Source: Parietaria judaica
Lineage: Eukaryota > Streptophyta > Magnoliopsida > Rosales > Urticaceae
Assembly (NCBI GenBank): GCA_954871525.1
Contig: OX940868.1
Span: forward strand, 16,282,556-16,346,555
DNA: 64,000 nt
Direction: 5' to 3'
The notes beneath the pieces were generated by a model. It was given only the letters and a program-made list of their open reading frames with translations. It searched no databases and was not told the DNA's origin. Made by a program: the position numbers and the translations under genes. Below are positions 12,456 through 22,063 of this stretch, piece by piece. Within the stretch, counting starts at the first letter, position 1. The number at the start of each line of letters is the position of its first letter.

Positions 12456-15065
12456 TCAATGCGTATTATCAGAGACCTGAGAAGTTCTTATTCCCCAGAA
12501 GAAGTTGGGCTTCAACTTGTCGTTTGTAGCCGTGAAGAGCCATCCCATCGAGCTTTCACACGTAGCGCAGTCTGTCATCGTCCACGCATACCTGCACAAT
12601 GCCATTCAATTTCAGAATTTGTGTTTAAACGGGAACCGCACAAAGAGCGCTTTTTCTTATAATGTTCACTATCAAGCATAAAGCTGCAAATCACGACGGT
12701 CAAGTTTCTGTACAGCGGAAAGTTTGAAGGTAAAAAGAGCATACCCGGGGAACCAGCTGTAGTCAGTCTCGGCTGGCCCTCTTAGTGCTAGGCCGTTTGC
12801 TCTGTAGAGAGAGAGGACTTCATGCACGAACCCGTGCGGGTTCACATAAGCACTGAGCGGGCCCTCGGAAGACATGGCCAGAATGTCACTTCTCCTTGAA
12901 ATTACAGACTGCATTCAAGAGGACGAGTGAGCATCACAGAAAGCAACGCCACATACGTGCATGATGTGACTACCTGACAGACTCTGCATCGGATAAGATC
13001 CATGCTCTCCAGCAGCTCAATCTCCCGCCGCAGTCGATACGAGATGCCATCAATCTCCAGCAGCTCCTGTCTTGTAGATTCCGACACCGGAATTTTACTG
13101 GCAATGTAAAATGAGAGGATATCTGGCTTCTTCACAACTCCTTCCATACTTGGTGCTCCAATTATCTGTTTCCACAAATCTGCATAGCACATGTATTGCA
13201 TCATCAAATTATACGCAGATTCAGGCAAGACACAGAAACTGAAACTTTTCTCATTTACCATTCGACGCCAAGATGATCATTTTCCATACGAATTATTACT
13301 AGTAAATGTCAGTAGGTTTTTTAGGCAGCTGTTTCGGAAATCCTTGATTCTACACATTAATTATTCCCAATAAAACCCCGAAGTCTCTCAGTTAAGTTAT
13401 TTGAACCTAAGGACCGATGTAAAGCAGTCAAATTTTAAAGTAGTAGCACGCACACCTCTATAAATTTCAGAGGAAAAAATCAAGGTGAAAAAAGAGTCAT
13501 ATTATTAACCCTTGAAGTTCATGACATGAAGAAAAAGCAAAGTGAAAGTACCTGCAGCCCTTTGAGCAAGGTGATACGAATCATACATTCGATACACCCA
13601 AAAGGGCAAGAATGCTTTTGAAACTCTCCGAAACTGGTTAATGTTGTTGTTTCTCCAATATGCCCCACTGCTTGACTGTGATCCGGGAAGATTCCCCGCA
13701 CGATTGTCAGGTTCTGACTTGTCATCATCATCGCTGCTAGTAGTTGATTCCCCGAACCCAATGGCTGCCCGGTGAATAGTCCTTTCTAACAATGAAAGGG
13801 AACTCTCATAGCTTTCATCAGAACCGACGTTCCGGTCCCTTGGTTTGACACCAGAAGCATTTGAAGGCAGGGCCAGATCTCTACATGCGTCTAGTGGGGT
13901 CCTAAGTGGCAAATCTTCCTGAATGATTTGGACTTCGCCGCATGGCTAAAAAGTAAAAAGAAAAAAAGAAAAAAAAGAGAGAGGAGTTTTTCACGTCCAA
14001 GATTGTATATCAATCTAATACAGTAAATAATACATTAGATATTTCTAACCACTCCTTCCACATCAATCCAATTGCGTCGTAAACGAAACCGTTGTTGGCC
14101 ACGAGTGACAACGTTCAATGAGCCATCTTCTAATCTCCTATATTGTCGAATCTGCATATAAATCACGAATTAACTCTAAATAATAGATAAGTACGAATAC
14201 CCGAGAGGAGAATGCTAAACCAAACATAATCATAATGGCCCGGTCTCTAGGCAATGAGAAAGCTGCAAGAAACAGTCTATTAAATAAATATGCAAAGAAC
14301 CGAACCCGCCATATATCAAAGACTGCTACACCGTATTAATGACCCTGAGAAACCTATAAGTGTCTGTCTATTTAAGAGCAACGATTATCGAGTGGCTGAC
14401 CTCTGCAGTCGTCCCGACGGTTGAGAGCTTAGTCCTTCCGTTTGCAGCATTCCGGTGCGCTCGAAGCTAGAACGCAAACAACGGTCCAGTGAGAAAGAAG
14501 AAACACGAAACGAAGCACACAATCGAGCGTTAAGAAGGACGTACCACACCAACCGTATACGGGGCATCCACCTGCATCAACGCCCTCTCCACCGCGGCTA
14601 TGAAATTAGGTTCAACGACTCTGAGAGGAAGGGTTGCTTCCGGGAACAGAACAACTCCTTCAAGATAGAAAACGGGAAGGTTGAAGATGGCACCACCGTC
14701 GAGAAATGAAGCTCTGTGGCGCGTCTCCTCCACTTCTGCGATAGGAAGCAATGTCAGACTCAGACTCTCAGAGATCGCATATGTATGTATGTCTCTCTTA
14801 CCACCGAGATAAGTGTGGAGAGAGGCCAAGCAAGTGTTGAGCCCAGATGTCCCGGCGCTGCAATGCGTCAATACAGAGCACCATCAATATACAACGAAAT
14901 CGAAACTCTGTAGAGAGAAAACAAAGCATACAGGGGGCGAGGATCGTCGTCGGAAGAATCGTCGAGTCGGTCGACCTCTTCGACGAGGAGCTCCTCGAGA
15001 TCGAGCTCCAAGATCTGCGCCATCTGAAGCCTCTCACGCTCGCTCATCGCCGCCGCGTTGTCCAT
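12456..15065 (-). CDS. CRBN: Cereblon-like protein (LON N-domain plus CULT domain)
   Basis: Minus-strand exons: 15065-14932, 14857-14802, 14735-14545, 14466-14401, 14151-14050, 13945-13552, 13179-12974, 12908-12745, 12591-12456. All junctions are GT..AG and phase-compatible, giving 482 aa. An acidic N-terminus is followed by a LON substrate-binding-like domain (VFYLEGVVLFPEATLPLRV; VGTTAEIRQ; TRGQQRFRLRR). A Ser/Asp-rich linker leads to the C-terminal CULT domain with zinc-ligand pairs CRVC (379/382) and CATC (446/449). Trp435, Trp441 and Trp455 have the same 6/20 spacing as the human tri-Trp cage. Cereblon is the substrate receptor of CUL4-DDB1 ubiquitin ligases. The length suits the family (human 442 aa), and no lesions were seen. 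Pieces of this gene are scattered at 17.4, 25.5 and 35.1 kb. Confidence 0.92.
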
Positions 15066-15524
15066 TCCTCCGGTGTAGGGTTTGGGCTGAACCCAAGTCT
15101 TATTAACAATTATAATGCCACGTTCATCTTGTTTTCACTTTTCAGGTCAGGGGAGCACGACGCCGTTGAATATCAACATTTTTTTTTTGTTAAAAAAATC
15201 CATAAGAACAAGTCTGGCTGAAGAATTGGGTTTTCATTTTTCAAACCCAAACCCGGTTATTAAAAGGCAAAACCCAAGAATTCGGGTTCGGGTAATTACT
15301 CGTATTAACCCGAACCATAATTTTATTCGGGTTGGGATTTTAATCCAAATCCAGGTAAAAAAAAAACCGGATTTTAACATTCTTCTTTTTTAAAAGAAAA
15401 AACATCTACAAAAAGTATTAAATATTACCTTATCTTAAATACAACAATCCAAACTCAACACTGTAATTAACAAAATCAACACTCTAAATCTAATCATCAA
15501 AAATCAGGATTGCATTTAATAAAA
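15066..15524. other. 5' flank of cereblon with degenerate CGGGTT repeats
   Basis: Short upstream sequence of the cereblon gene. Positions 15230-15360 are rich in AACCCG/CGGGTT words in both orientations, probably a small hairpin-type MITE, but I could not fix ends or a TSD. Confidence 0.4.
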
Positions 15525-15709
15525 TCAAAATTTAGTACAAAACATACTGTCCTCCATATATTTTACGTTAAATTTAAAAATTAAAAATAATACTTAAGGA
15601 TATTTTTGTTTAAATCTTATCCTAAGAATATCAAGATATTGAGTACTTCTTGTCGATATGGGACTTCGTCTCCTTAGTTTCTCTGGAATGAGATGGAGCA
15701 TACGACATG
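15525..15709. repeat. Duplicated 185-bp block (partner 37922-38105)
   Basis: Near-identical sequence, including TCAAGATATT and CTTCGTCTCCTTAGTTTCTC, occurs at both places. At 38.1 kb it is joined directly to an F-box fragment. Non-coding. Confidence 0.75.
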
Positions 15710-15910
15710 TTTACTTACATGACGTAAACGACCAAGTACGGAAGGGACAGGATGACCGAACAATGGGCCAAAACAAGGAAAAGGCCCATTATCGAAATAA
15801 GCCCATTCGGCCATGGCGCCCAGATTCCCATACGAGGCTCTTTTCAAAGAAGACCATGTAACCCGAAGCACTAAGGAACTAGCCTTTAGTTGACTAGAAT
15901 TTTGTGTATA

Positions 15911-16092
15911 CAGTAGAATTTTTATAAATTAATATTCGATAAACTAATACCTCAATTAATTAATAATTCTTTCTCATCCCGACTTGTACTAACGTAGTTA
16001 AATTTTATCTAAATAAATTAATAAATTCGATAATATAATAAATTTCTCCGGTCCCGACTTTATTAATTTATAAAGGTTCAAGTATTACACTG
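15911..16092. mobile_element. Short AT-rich MITE
   Basis: The ends form an inverted repeat: CAGTAGAATT...TTTATAAATTAATA on the left and TATTAATTTATAAA...ACACTG on the right. The internal TTCTCC/GGTCCCGAC words match a widespread plant MITE type. No convincing TSD, so the superfamily stays open (hAT likely from CAGT/ACTG ends). Confidence 0.5.
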
Positions 16093-17439
16093 TATATGTA
16101 ACTATATATGTACATGACTAATTTAGATAAATTACTATTATCCTGACACCGTTTAATAGATTAGTTTGGACTAATTTAGAGATAATTATGGAGACATCGA
16201 GTACATTACAATGAAATCGAGGGGAAAATAACAGGTGTTAAGATAGAAAAAGAATAACGGAAACAAATTACTAATAAATATTGTTTTTTTTTTCTTTTGG
16301 AAAGATCTTTTATTTTAATCTTCCACTAAATTAAATTAAATAATAATAATAAAAACATGACGCGTTATATATCTATGGTATAATATGATACACTACATGC
16401 CGTACATATTGTTTTGCTATCTTATAGAATTAATCTTTTAATTTTAATATGATACGCTATATCTATAATAGTTTCCCGATTCCTATATATATGATACGTT
16501 ATATATCTATGTTTTAATTTTAATATGAGCCGCACTTGAAGTGAGGAGAATGTTCCAACGTCCATAAAAAAACACGGAAGTATCCGAAAACGACGAAGGC
16601 GAGGGGCCCGTCCGAGGCCCATCGGCCCATTGCGAAAAGCCCCCCTGGGACGCCACATCACCAAAAGCAAGTCCATGTACTGCCATGACAGGACAAGAGG
16701 TTGCACACTTATACAAAATTACGTATTTATGCCGTTTACATTCCTATATTGGATCAAATTAAATATTAACAGTGGTTTTGCATTGACTACTAAAACGACA
16801 ACAATGTGAAAAAGCATATATGTAACTGAAATTTTTGAACGTATGATATCATGAAGTATTTATATTAAATTTATTACGTATATTAAATAATGGGTAAATC
16901 ATAGTTTAAGCAATAATTTTGAAAACAACTGACCCACTAATTTTAGCGGGAAAATTGGATAATCCCCAAATTATCATCGAACCCTAAATTAAAATTATAA
17001 TCTTTATGATGAAGGATGATCATTGCTTATTGTAATGAACACATGAAAATGGGGAGAAGTTCACCAGCCTTTTGAATGCAATCGACGCGTAAACAGAAAA
17101 AAGATTTTCGGTTGATCCAGTCATCAGGCGGGCGTTTTACTTGTGGGAGAAGCTCGAAACTAGGTAGTTTTTTTACGTCCGTGTCCCGCGTTTATGAATT
17201 CATTTTTTTCTAAGACGAGACAAGAGAACAATTCTGGAAATCATTTTTTTGCTCCCGTCGAACTCTGTATTTAGTATTTACGCCACTATTTGTAGTTGTA
17301 CATAAATATTATATTCCGGGTATTTTTAAGAATTTTATTTATTTCAAGAATCGGTTCTCTTTCTTCAAAGGATAACAACCGAGAAGAGCTTGCTTATTAT
17401 TACGAGCAGATATTGAATATTATTGCAGCTAAAAAAGAT
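16093..17439. other. Intergenic, no gene recognised
   Basis: AT-rich sequence. Tandem ATATCTATGTTTTAATTTTAATATGA-like words repeat around 16370-16530 in two or three diverged copies. Small frames here lack any domain or splice support. Confidence 0.4.
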
Positions 17440-17797
17440 TGGAAATAAACCGTCACATTTGACCACATTAGTTACTTAAGTTATTTGAACCCAAGGACCG
17501 TTGTAAAGCAGTCAAATTTTAAAGTAGTAGCACGCACACCTCTATAAATTCCAGAGGAAAAAATCAAGGTGAAAAAAGAGTCATATTATAAACCCTTGAA
17601 GTTCATGACATGAAGAAAAAGCAAAGTGAAAGTACCTGCAGCCCTTTGAGCAAGGTGATACGAATCATACATTCGAATTCAATACACCCAAAAGGGCAAG
17701 AATGATTTTGAAACTCTCCGAAACTGGTTAATGTTGTTGTTTCTCCAATATGCCCCACTGCTTGACTGTGATCCGGGAACATTCCCCGCACGATTGG
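17440..17797 (-). pseudogene. Cereblon fragment (exon 6 end plus intron)
   Basis: Highly similar to about 13392-13712 of the cereblon gene, covering the 3' end of the 13552-13945 exon, its donor and part of the next intron. A 5-bp insertion (near 17676) breaks the frame. It stops abruptly at CACGATTG, where sequence of the galactosyltransferase gene begins. It is a duplicated fragment without promoter or ends. Confidence 0.85.
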
Positions 17798-18554
17798 TTC
17801 CGGTTTGTACCTCAAAGAGGATCTGCAAGAAAAAAGAATTCAAATTACACTTGAGTTAAAATAGAAACCATAATCTCAGTCGAAGACCAAAAGTATGTTC
17901 CGTAGGCGAAACACAAGAAAAGGCGAAAAACATGATGTCCATGACAATATATATTCTGGCAGTATTTAAAACTACAGCTATTAGATATGAACCTTCCTAT
18001 GCCATATTATAAAAGAAAATGCGAACTTCGACGCTGAGTAATAATTTATTACCAGCTTAATCGAGAACCAAAAAGAATATTCAAAATATATTCTTTTGTG
18101 CAAGAATGGGACCGGACTTCATGCAACGGATATAAACACGAGGCTTCGATCTATGGCGGGATAATGTAGAACCGATCATACCTGTCAAATGTGAAAACGA
18201 TTCAGAACTGAGGTACATTATGTTCAAGAAAGATATCCTTACAGTCTGTTATATACACTGACCGAGATTTATATGAACATCATCATCGACTTTAATGAAG
18301 AAGTCGGCGTCCCACTTAGCGACAGCCGTTGAGAAATATATTTGGGTCTTGGAAGACAGTTCATGATATCCTTCAACATGGTTCTGTACACAATAACAGA
18401 TCATAGTGTTAAGTTTAGAAGGAAGTTCATGAGATCCTTCTAGATGTTTCTACGAGAAGAGAAAAGGGAACTAGAAACCTAAAAAATAGCTTAAAGTTGG
18501 TTTTTCGTTCCTACACACTTTATGATAACCCGAAAATCCTTTTCTGAAACTGAT

Positions 18555-18990
18555 CATTTAGGGGCGTGAAACCTGGACCAGGAACCGAAGTTTGACAATT
18601 TATTTTTCCGATCCCGTTTTCCACCAATTGAAAAACTCCTTTCTGTACCAATTTTGCAGAAACCGGTTTTTGGGAAACCAGTACTGTTAAAAACTGGAAT
18701 TGTACTGGGAATCGGGACCAGTAGGATTTATCAGTTTTTATATAAAAATATATACTAGAATGGTAAATTTAAATTATATTCAGAAACGAAAAATCCAGGT
18801 CCGGATTGTGAAAATCAATACCCACACCGATTCTTAAAATAAGAAACCCCGCTTAACTACGGGTTGAAGTTCTGTATCCGCTCCCCTTTTCTTTTGATTT
18901 TTTTTAATCAATTACCGGGTTAAAATTTTACGGAAAACCGGTATTTCTCGATCCCAAAACCCAGTAAAAATACTTTTACCCCTGGCCAAA
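18555..18990. mobile_element. Probable MITE inside a galactosyltransferase intron
   Basis: The block opens with AGGGGCGTGAAACC and closes with TTTTACCCCTGG, weakly inverted ends. The interior has repeated CCGGTTTTT/AAAACCGG and GGGACCAG words. No clear TSD. A similar word style appears at 22290-22660. Confidence 0.4.
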
Positions 18991-19883
18991 CTATACTTGA
19001 AACCGAACCATAAAACTTGGTTCTTGAAACAAAACCAAGCACGCCCTCTGTTTATGAACATACCAGTCCCAGAAAATCCTTTCGTTGAGCTTCTTCTGCA
19101 TCAATGGCACGGTCCAGAACACCACCAGGTGTTGCGCTGAAAGCAAGCACACAAAAATAGTTCACGTTAGATATTGAAGCAAAAAAATTAACCAACAAAT
19201 CAGCCGAGTGTATACACCTACCTGTGCCCGATAACAAACCGCATTATGATTCCGTTTTCTGTTTCCAATCTCTTCAATTCGTCCCCTAAAGGAAGAGAAA
19301 ACGCGTAATTCAGCCAGCATTTGTTCATGTGAAAATCGACTTGTCGAGTTCCAGTAGCAAACTTTGAGGCATCCACGTGTCTCTGATCGAGTCCCGTCGC
19401 TTTCTGCTGCTAAAGGCCGTCATGATTCCCATCACGAAGAAAACCTTTTTCCGCTTCTCAAATTTCTCAGTTCTCGGCGTCACGATCATCGGAGATCCTT
19501 CTTCGGTTTTGTCGACTTTCGCTGCTCGGGCCGCCGCCAGCTGCACCTCCAACGACGAGATCGTCTTGTCTAGTGTCCTGAAACAGTTATTCAAAACCCG
19601 ATAATGTCGATGAAAACAAACTTATCGTAGCTCGAATTTGCGATCAAACAATGTACGAAGAAATCGAAGAATTACATGATTACATCGTGGGTCTGCGAGA
19701 CTTATTGGAGGATCTCTCCGACTTGGTCTGTAGCCTCCTGCAAAATTCCACAAAATTATCATATCTTTTTAATTTTTAACCGCAAAAACCGACATTATCA
19801 TCGCCGTTTCTTGCCTTCTTATTGCAGTTTATTATCGGAACAACAGCTCCGGATTGACGTTTATTCGACGACAAAGAACCGGC

Positions 19884-19920
19884 GATGAATCAGTGTTAAA
19901 GTCAAAGAACCGAACCCGCC

Positions 19921-19991
<71 letters not shown>

Positions 19992-20290
19992 CCTGTTGAC
20001 GACGAGAACTCCCAACACGAAGCTGAGAATGCAGAAGAAGGAAACGAAACTCCATTCCCAGCTAAATCGAGAAACAAAAAGAAAATTCAAAATAACAAAC
20101 AAATGTTGATAAAGAATTCATTTCGTTTAACATTGACATTTTAAAGCATTTGCGATCAGTGTTCTCACTTCTTGATCCATCTGCAAGTCTGACTCTTCCA
20201 AAGTTTGGTTAGAGACTTCCAACAGTTTATGCTTCCGCTTGCCGAACAAGTCCCAAATACTGGCCGAGCAAATAAATGAAAATACCAAAA
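19884..20290. repeat. Duplicated block holding the galactosyltransferase/UBP junction
   Basis: This block is repeated at 24345-24690, in part at 24865-24920 and again in part at 35160-35250. It contains the membrane-anchor exon of the galactosyltransferase fused head to tail with the last exon of a UBP 5' fragment. The fusion therefore existed before the later duplications. The 24.35 kb copy lacks the AT/AG microsatellite. Confidence 0.8.
19923..19991. repeat. (AT)n(AG)n compound microsatellite
   Basis: About 48 bases of AT followed by about 20 bases of AG, inside the duplicated block. A similar compound repeat is at 24809-24867. Reading frames across it (poly Tyr-Ile, poly Leu-Ser) are artefacts. 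Confidence 0.95.
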
Positions 20291-20770
20291 AAGCACAAAA
20301 TTAATGACTAAATCACAAAATTAAATAGTTGCAACTGGTAGAGCATGTGAATACAGAGAAAACTGTACCTTTCCTTGCTCTACTCCTCTAAGCTCGCAAA
20401 CCTTTCTGTAAAGCTCCATCGTAGAAGCCTGAAGAGAAAGAATACGTTAACCTTCGTACTAAATCGATTACAATCTCTGTCAATAGACATGCACCAAGTG
20501 ACCATGTTATGCCATATAATTGAAACTCAACAGCTTTTCATGCTTCACAACAAGACAGTAAGATTCCAAGAAATTTAAGATCAAGATGCCTACATATGGA
20601 GAATTTAGAAGAACCATCGAAGCCAATAAAACGGAAAATGCTCTAAGATATGATGAAAAGGGGCTTGAAAAGGTACCTTTTTCTTAACCGTGTGACTGAC
20701 TGGCTTTGGTCCTTGGCATCAATCAACTTAAGACACAGTGGGTAGACCTCGATAATAAAACTCTTGAGAA
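20136..20770 (-). pseudogene. 5' fragment of a UBP-type ubiquitin-specific protease
   Basis: Three minus-strand exons are recognisable: VYPLCLKLIDAKDQSQSV (about 20755-20675), STMELYRKVCELRGVEQGK (about 20433-20369) and IWDLFGKRKHKLLEVSNQ...LQMDQE (about 20270-20136). They match the ubiquitin-like region after the DUSP domain of plant UBP5/8/9/10-class deubiquitinases. After LQMDQE the frame soon stops and galactosyltransferase sequence follows, so the catalytic domain is absent. The intron at 20940-21060 also occurs at 37560-37640. Confidence 0.7.
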
Positions 20771-21164
20771 ATCATTTTTCTTGGTAATGCTGGTCCTCCT
20801 TTATACCTGCCATTTTAAATTAAGAAAATATACAATTAGCGATCCACTAATCGCTGCGAATGATATCAATTACATTTTCAGAGTCGAAACATGAATCCTA
20901 AAACCGAAATAGGGACCATTCCGAGTTCAAGACTAGACTAGCTAATGATAAGTAAGGTAATGGCCAAAATTTATACATGAAGAACAACAGCATGCAGTGT
21001 AGTCAAAAGGACAGAAAAATATAAATGTATGTATATATATAAGAGGAATTAGAGGTACCAATCCAATAGCTTTTCCCAAACTTTTTGAGGAAAGAGAATA
21101 TAATCCTTTCATCTTTTCCACTTCCCGCCATTTCTCCAGTCCACTCCTTCGAATCAGTTAGACA

Positions 21165-21252
21165 GGTACGTCTCTCTCTCTCTCTCTCGTCTTCTCCATT
21201 TTCCGATCTTCGCCTCTCTCTCTCATCTCCTCCATTCTCCGATCTTCGCTCA

Positions 21253-21291
<39 letters not shown>
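21165..21291. repeat. (CT)n tracts in the 5' UTR of the 21.3 kb gene
   Basis: Three CT-dinucleotide stretches with CCGATCTTCGC spacers lie just before the ATG at 21304. Pyrimidine-rich 5' leaders are common in plant genes, so this supports the gene model. Confidence 0.8.
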
Positions 21292-21303
21292 TCAGCTCAC
21301 ATC

Positions 21304-21798
21304 ATGTGTGACCTAGGGACGTTCTTCGGTCTCCAATGCAGAATCTGCATCTCCCAAGGACACAGACACGAGTTCTTCCGAAGCCTCTCTGATCTCGACG
21401 ATCATCTCACGCGGAACCACCAGATGGTGCTCTGCCACCAATGCGTTCGCGCCCCGGGCGCCGCCCCCGCGGTTGATCACCTTATCTTCACCCTCGAAGA
21501 ACTGGACCGTCACTGCGCGGAGATGCATCCGCCGCCGCCGCCGCCGCTGCCGCCTAGCCGTGGCTTCGGACGTGGCCATCCGTTTCCTCGTCCAGCTCCG
21601 CCTCCGCGGCCGCCGTTTGATGTCCGCGCCGCCACCGACGAGCTGGTCAACACAATGGTCGCGTACCGGCATGTCCTCCATCAGCAATTCAAAGGTATGA
21701 ATAATTACGGATGCGATCTGAGATTTCTAGGTTTGCCTCATAGCCATTTATTTGGCCTTGCAGATAGCCCGACCGATCAAGACGATGGAGAATCCTGA
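21304..21798 (+). CDS. Small Cys/His-rich protein with proline-rich middle
   Basis: The frame opens MCDLGTFFGLQCRICISQGH. Two Cys-x2-Cys...His clusters follow (QCRIC...HLTRNH and LCHQC...RHCAEMH), resembling degenerate C2H2 fingers. After these come a proline-rich segment, an alpha-helical RAATDELVNTMVAYRHVLHQQF and an acidic end. A 69-nt intron (21695-21763, GTATGA...TTGCAG) has a length divisible by three. The spliced (141 aa) and unspliced (164 aa) forms therefore share the same C-terminus, DSPTDQDDGES. It is not recognised as a named family; nucleic-acid or protein binding is a guess. The GC-rich body contrasts with its surroundings, and it sits between two UBP fragments. Confidence 0.65.
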   Translation: MCDLGTFFGLQCRICISQGHRHEFFRSLSDLDDHLTRNHQMVLCHQCVRAPGAAPAVDHLIFTLEELDRHCAEMHPPPPPPLPPSRGFGRGHPFPRPAPPPRPPFDVRAATDELVNTMVAYRHVLHQQFKGMNNYGCDLRFLGLPHSHLFGLADSPTDQDDGES

Positions 21799-22063
21799 AG
21801 GAGCTGCAACTTTATGACTTGACTGGTATGGTCACTGGATTTTGAACTATGATCTCGAGAACATTTTGATGAAATGATTTCATGCGAATTGTACCAGTTT
21901 ATGGTAAATACCGTAACCTAGATTTTGAATAGGATCGTGTGCTTCGTCGCTCGGGTTGCTTGTAATAGAGATTTCCGGTCTCATTCTCCGCCTAGTTAAT
22001 GACTGAACCAATTTAGCTTTAAAGCCGCCGAGTTTGATATCTAGTTCAGTTAATATATCCTCG

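Larger units (their letters stand above)
17798..20075 (-). pseudogene. 5' half of a GT31 beta-1,3-galactosyltransferase gene
   Basis: Minus-strand exons include a membrane-anchor exon near 20070-19990 (SFVSFFCILSFVLGVLVVN). A DUF4094-like piece follows (LDKTISSLEVQLAAARAA), then the glycosyltransferase start (FSSRKRRDSIRDTWMP). Next come RFVIGHSATPGGVLDRAID and [17 protein letters not shown] with the DDD metal-binding motif. The last recognisable pieces are RHRSKPRVY...[10 protein letters not shown] and SSLRYKPEP. Junctions are mostly GT..AG and in phase. An in-frame TAA occurs in the exon near 19710, and the C-terminal exons are missing: the gene is cut at 17797 inside an exon. The family adds beta-1,3-galactose in the Golgi, for example on arabinogalactan proteins. 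The complementary 3' half is at 36851-37471. Confidence 0.8.

Noticed and set aside
19832..20144. Frames with long Tyr-Ile runs
   Set aside because: Artefacts of the AT microsatellite, although the adjacent minus-strand sequence does contain the real galactosyltransferase anchor exon.
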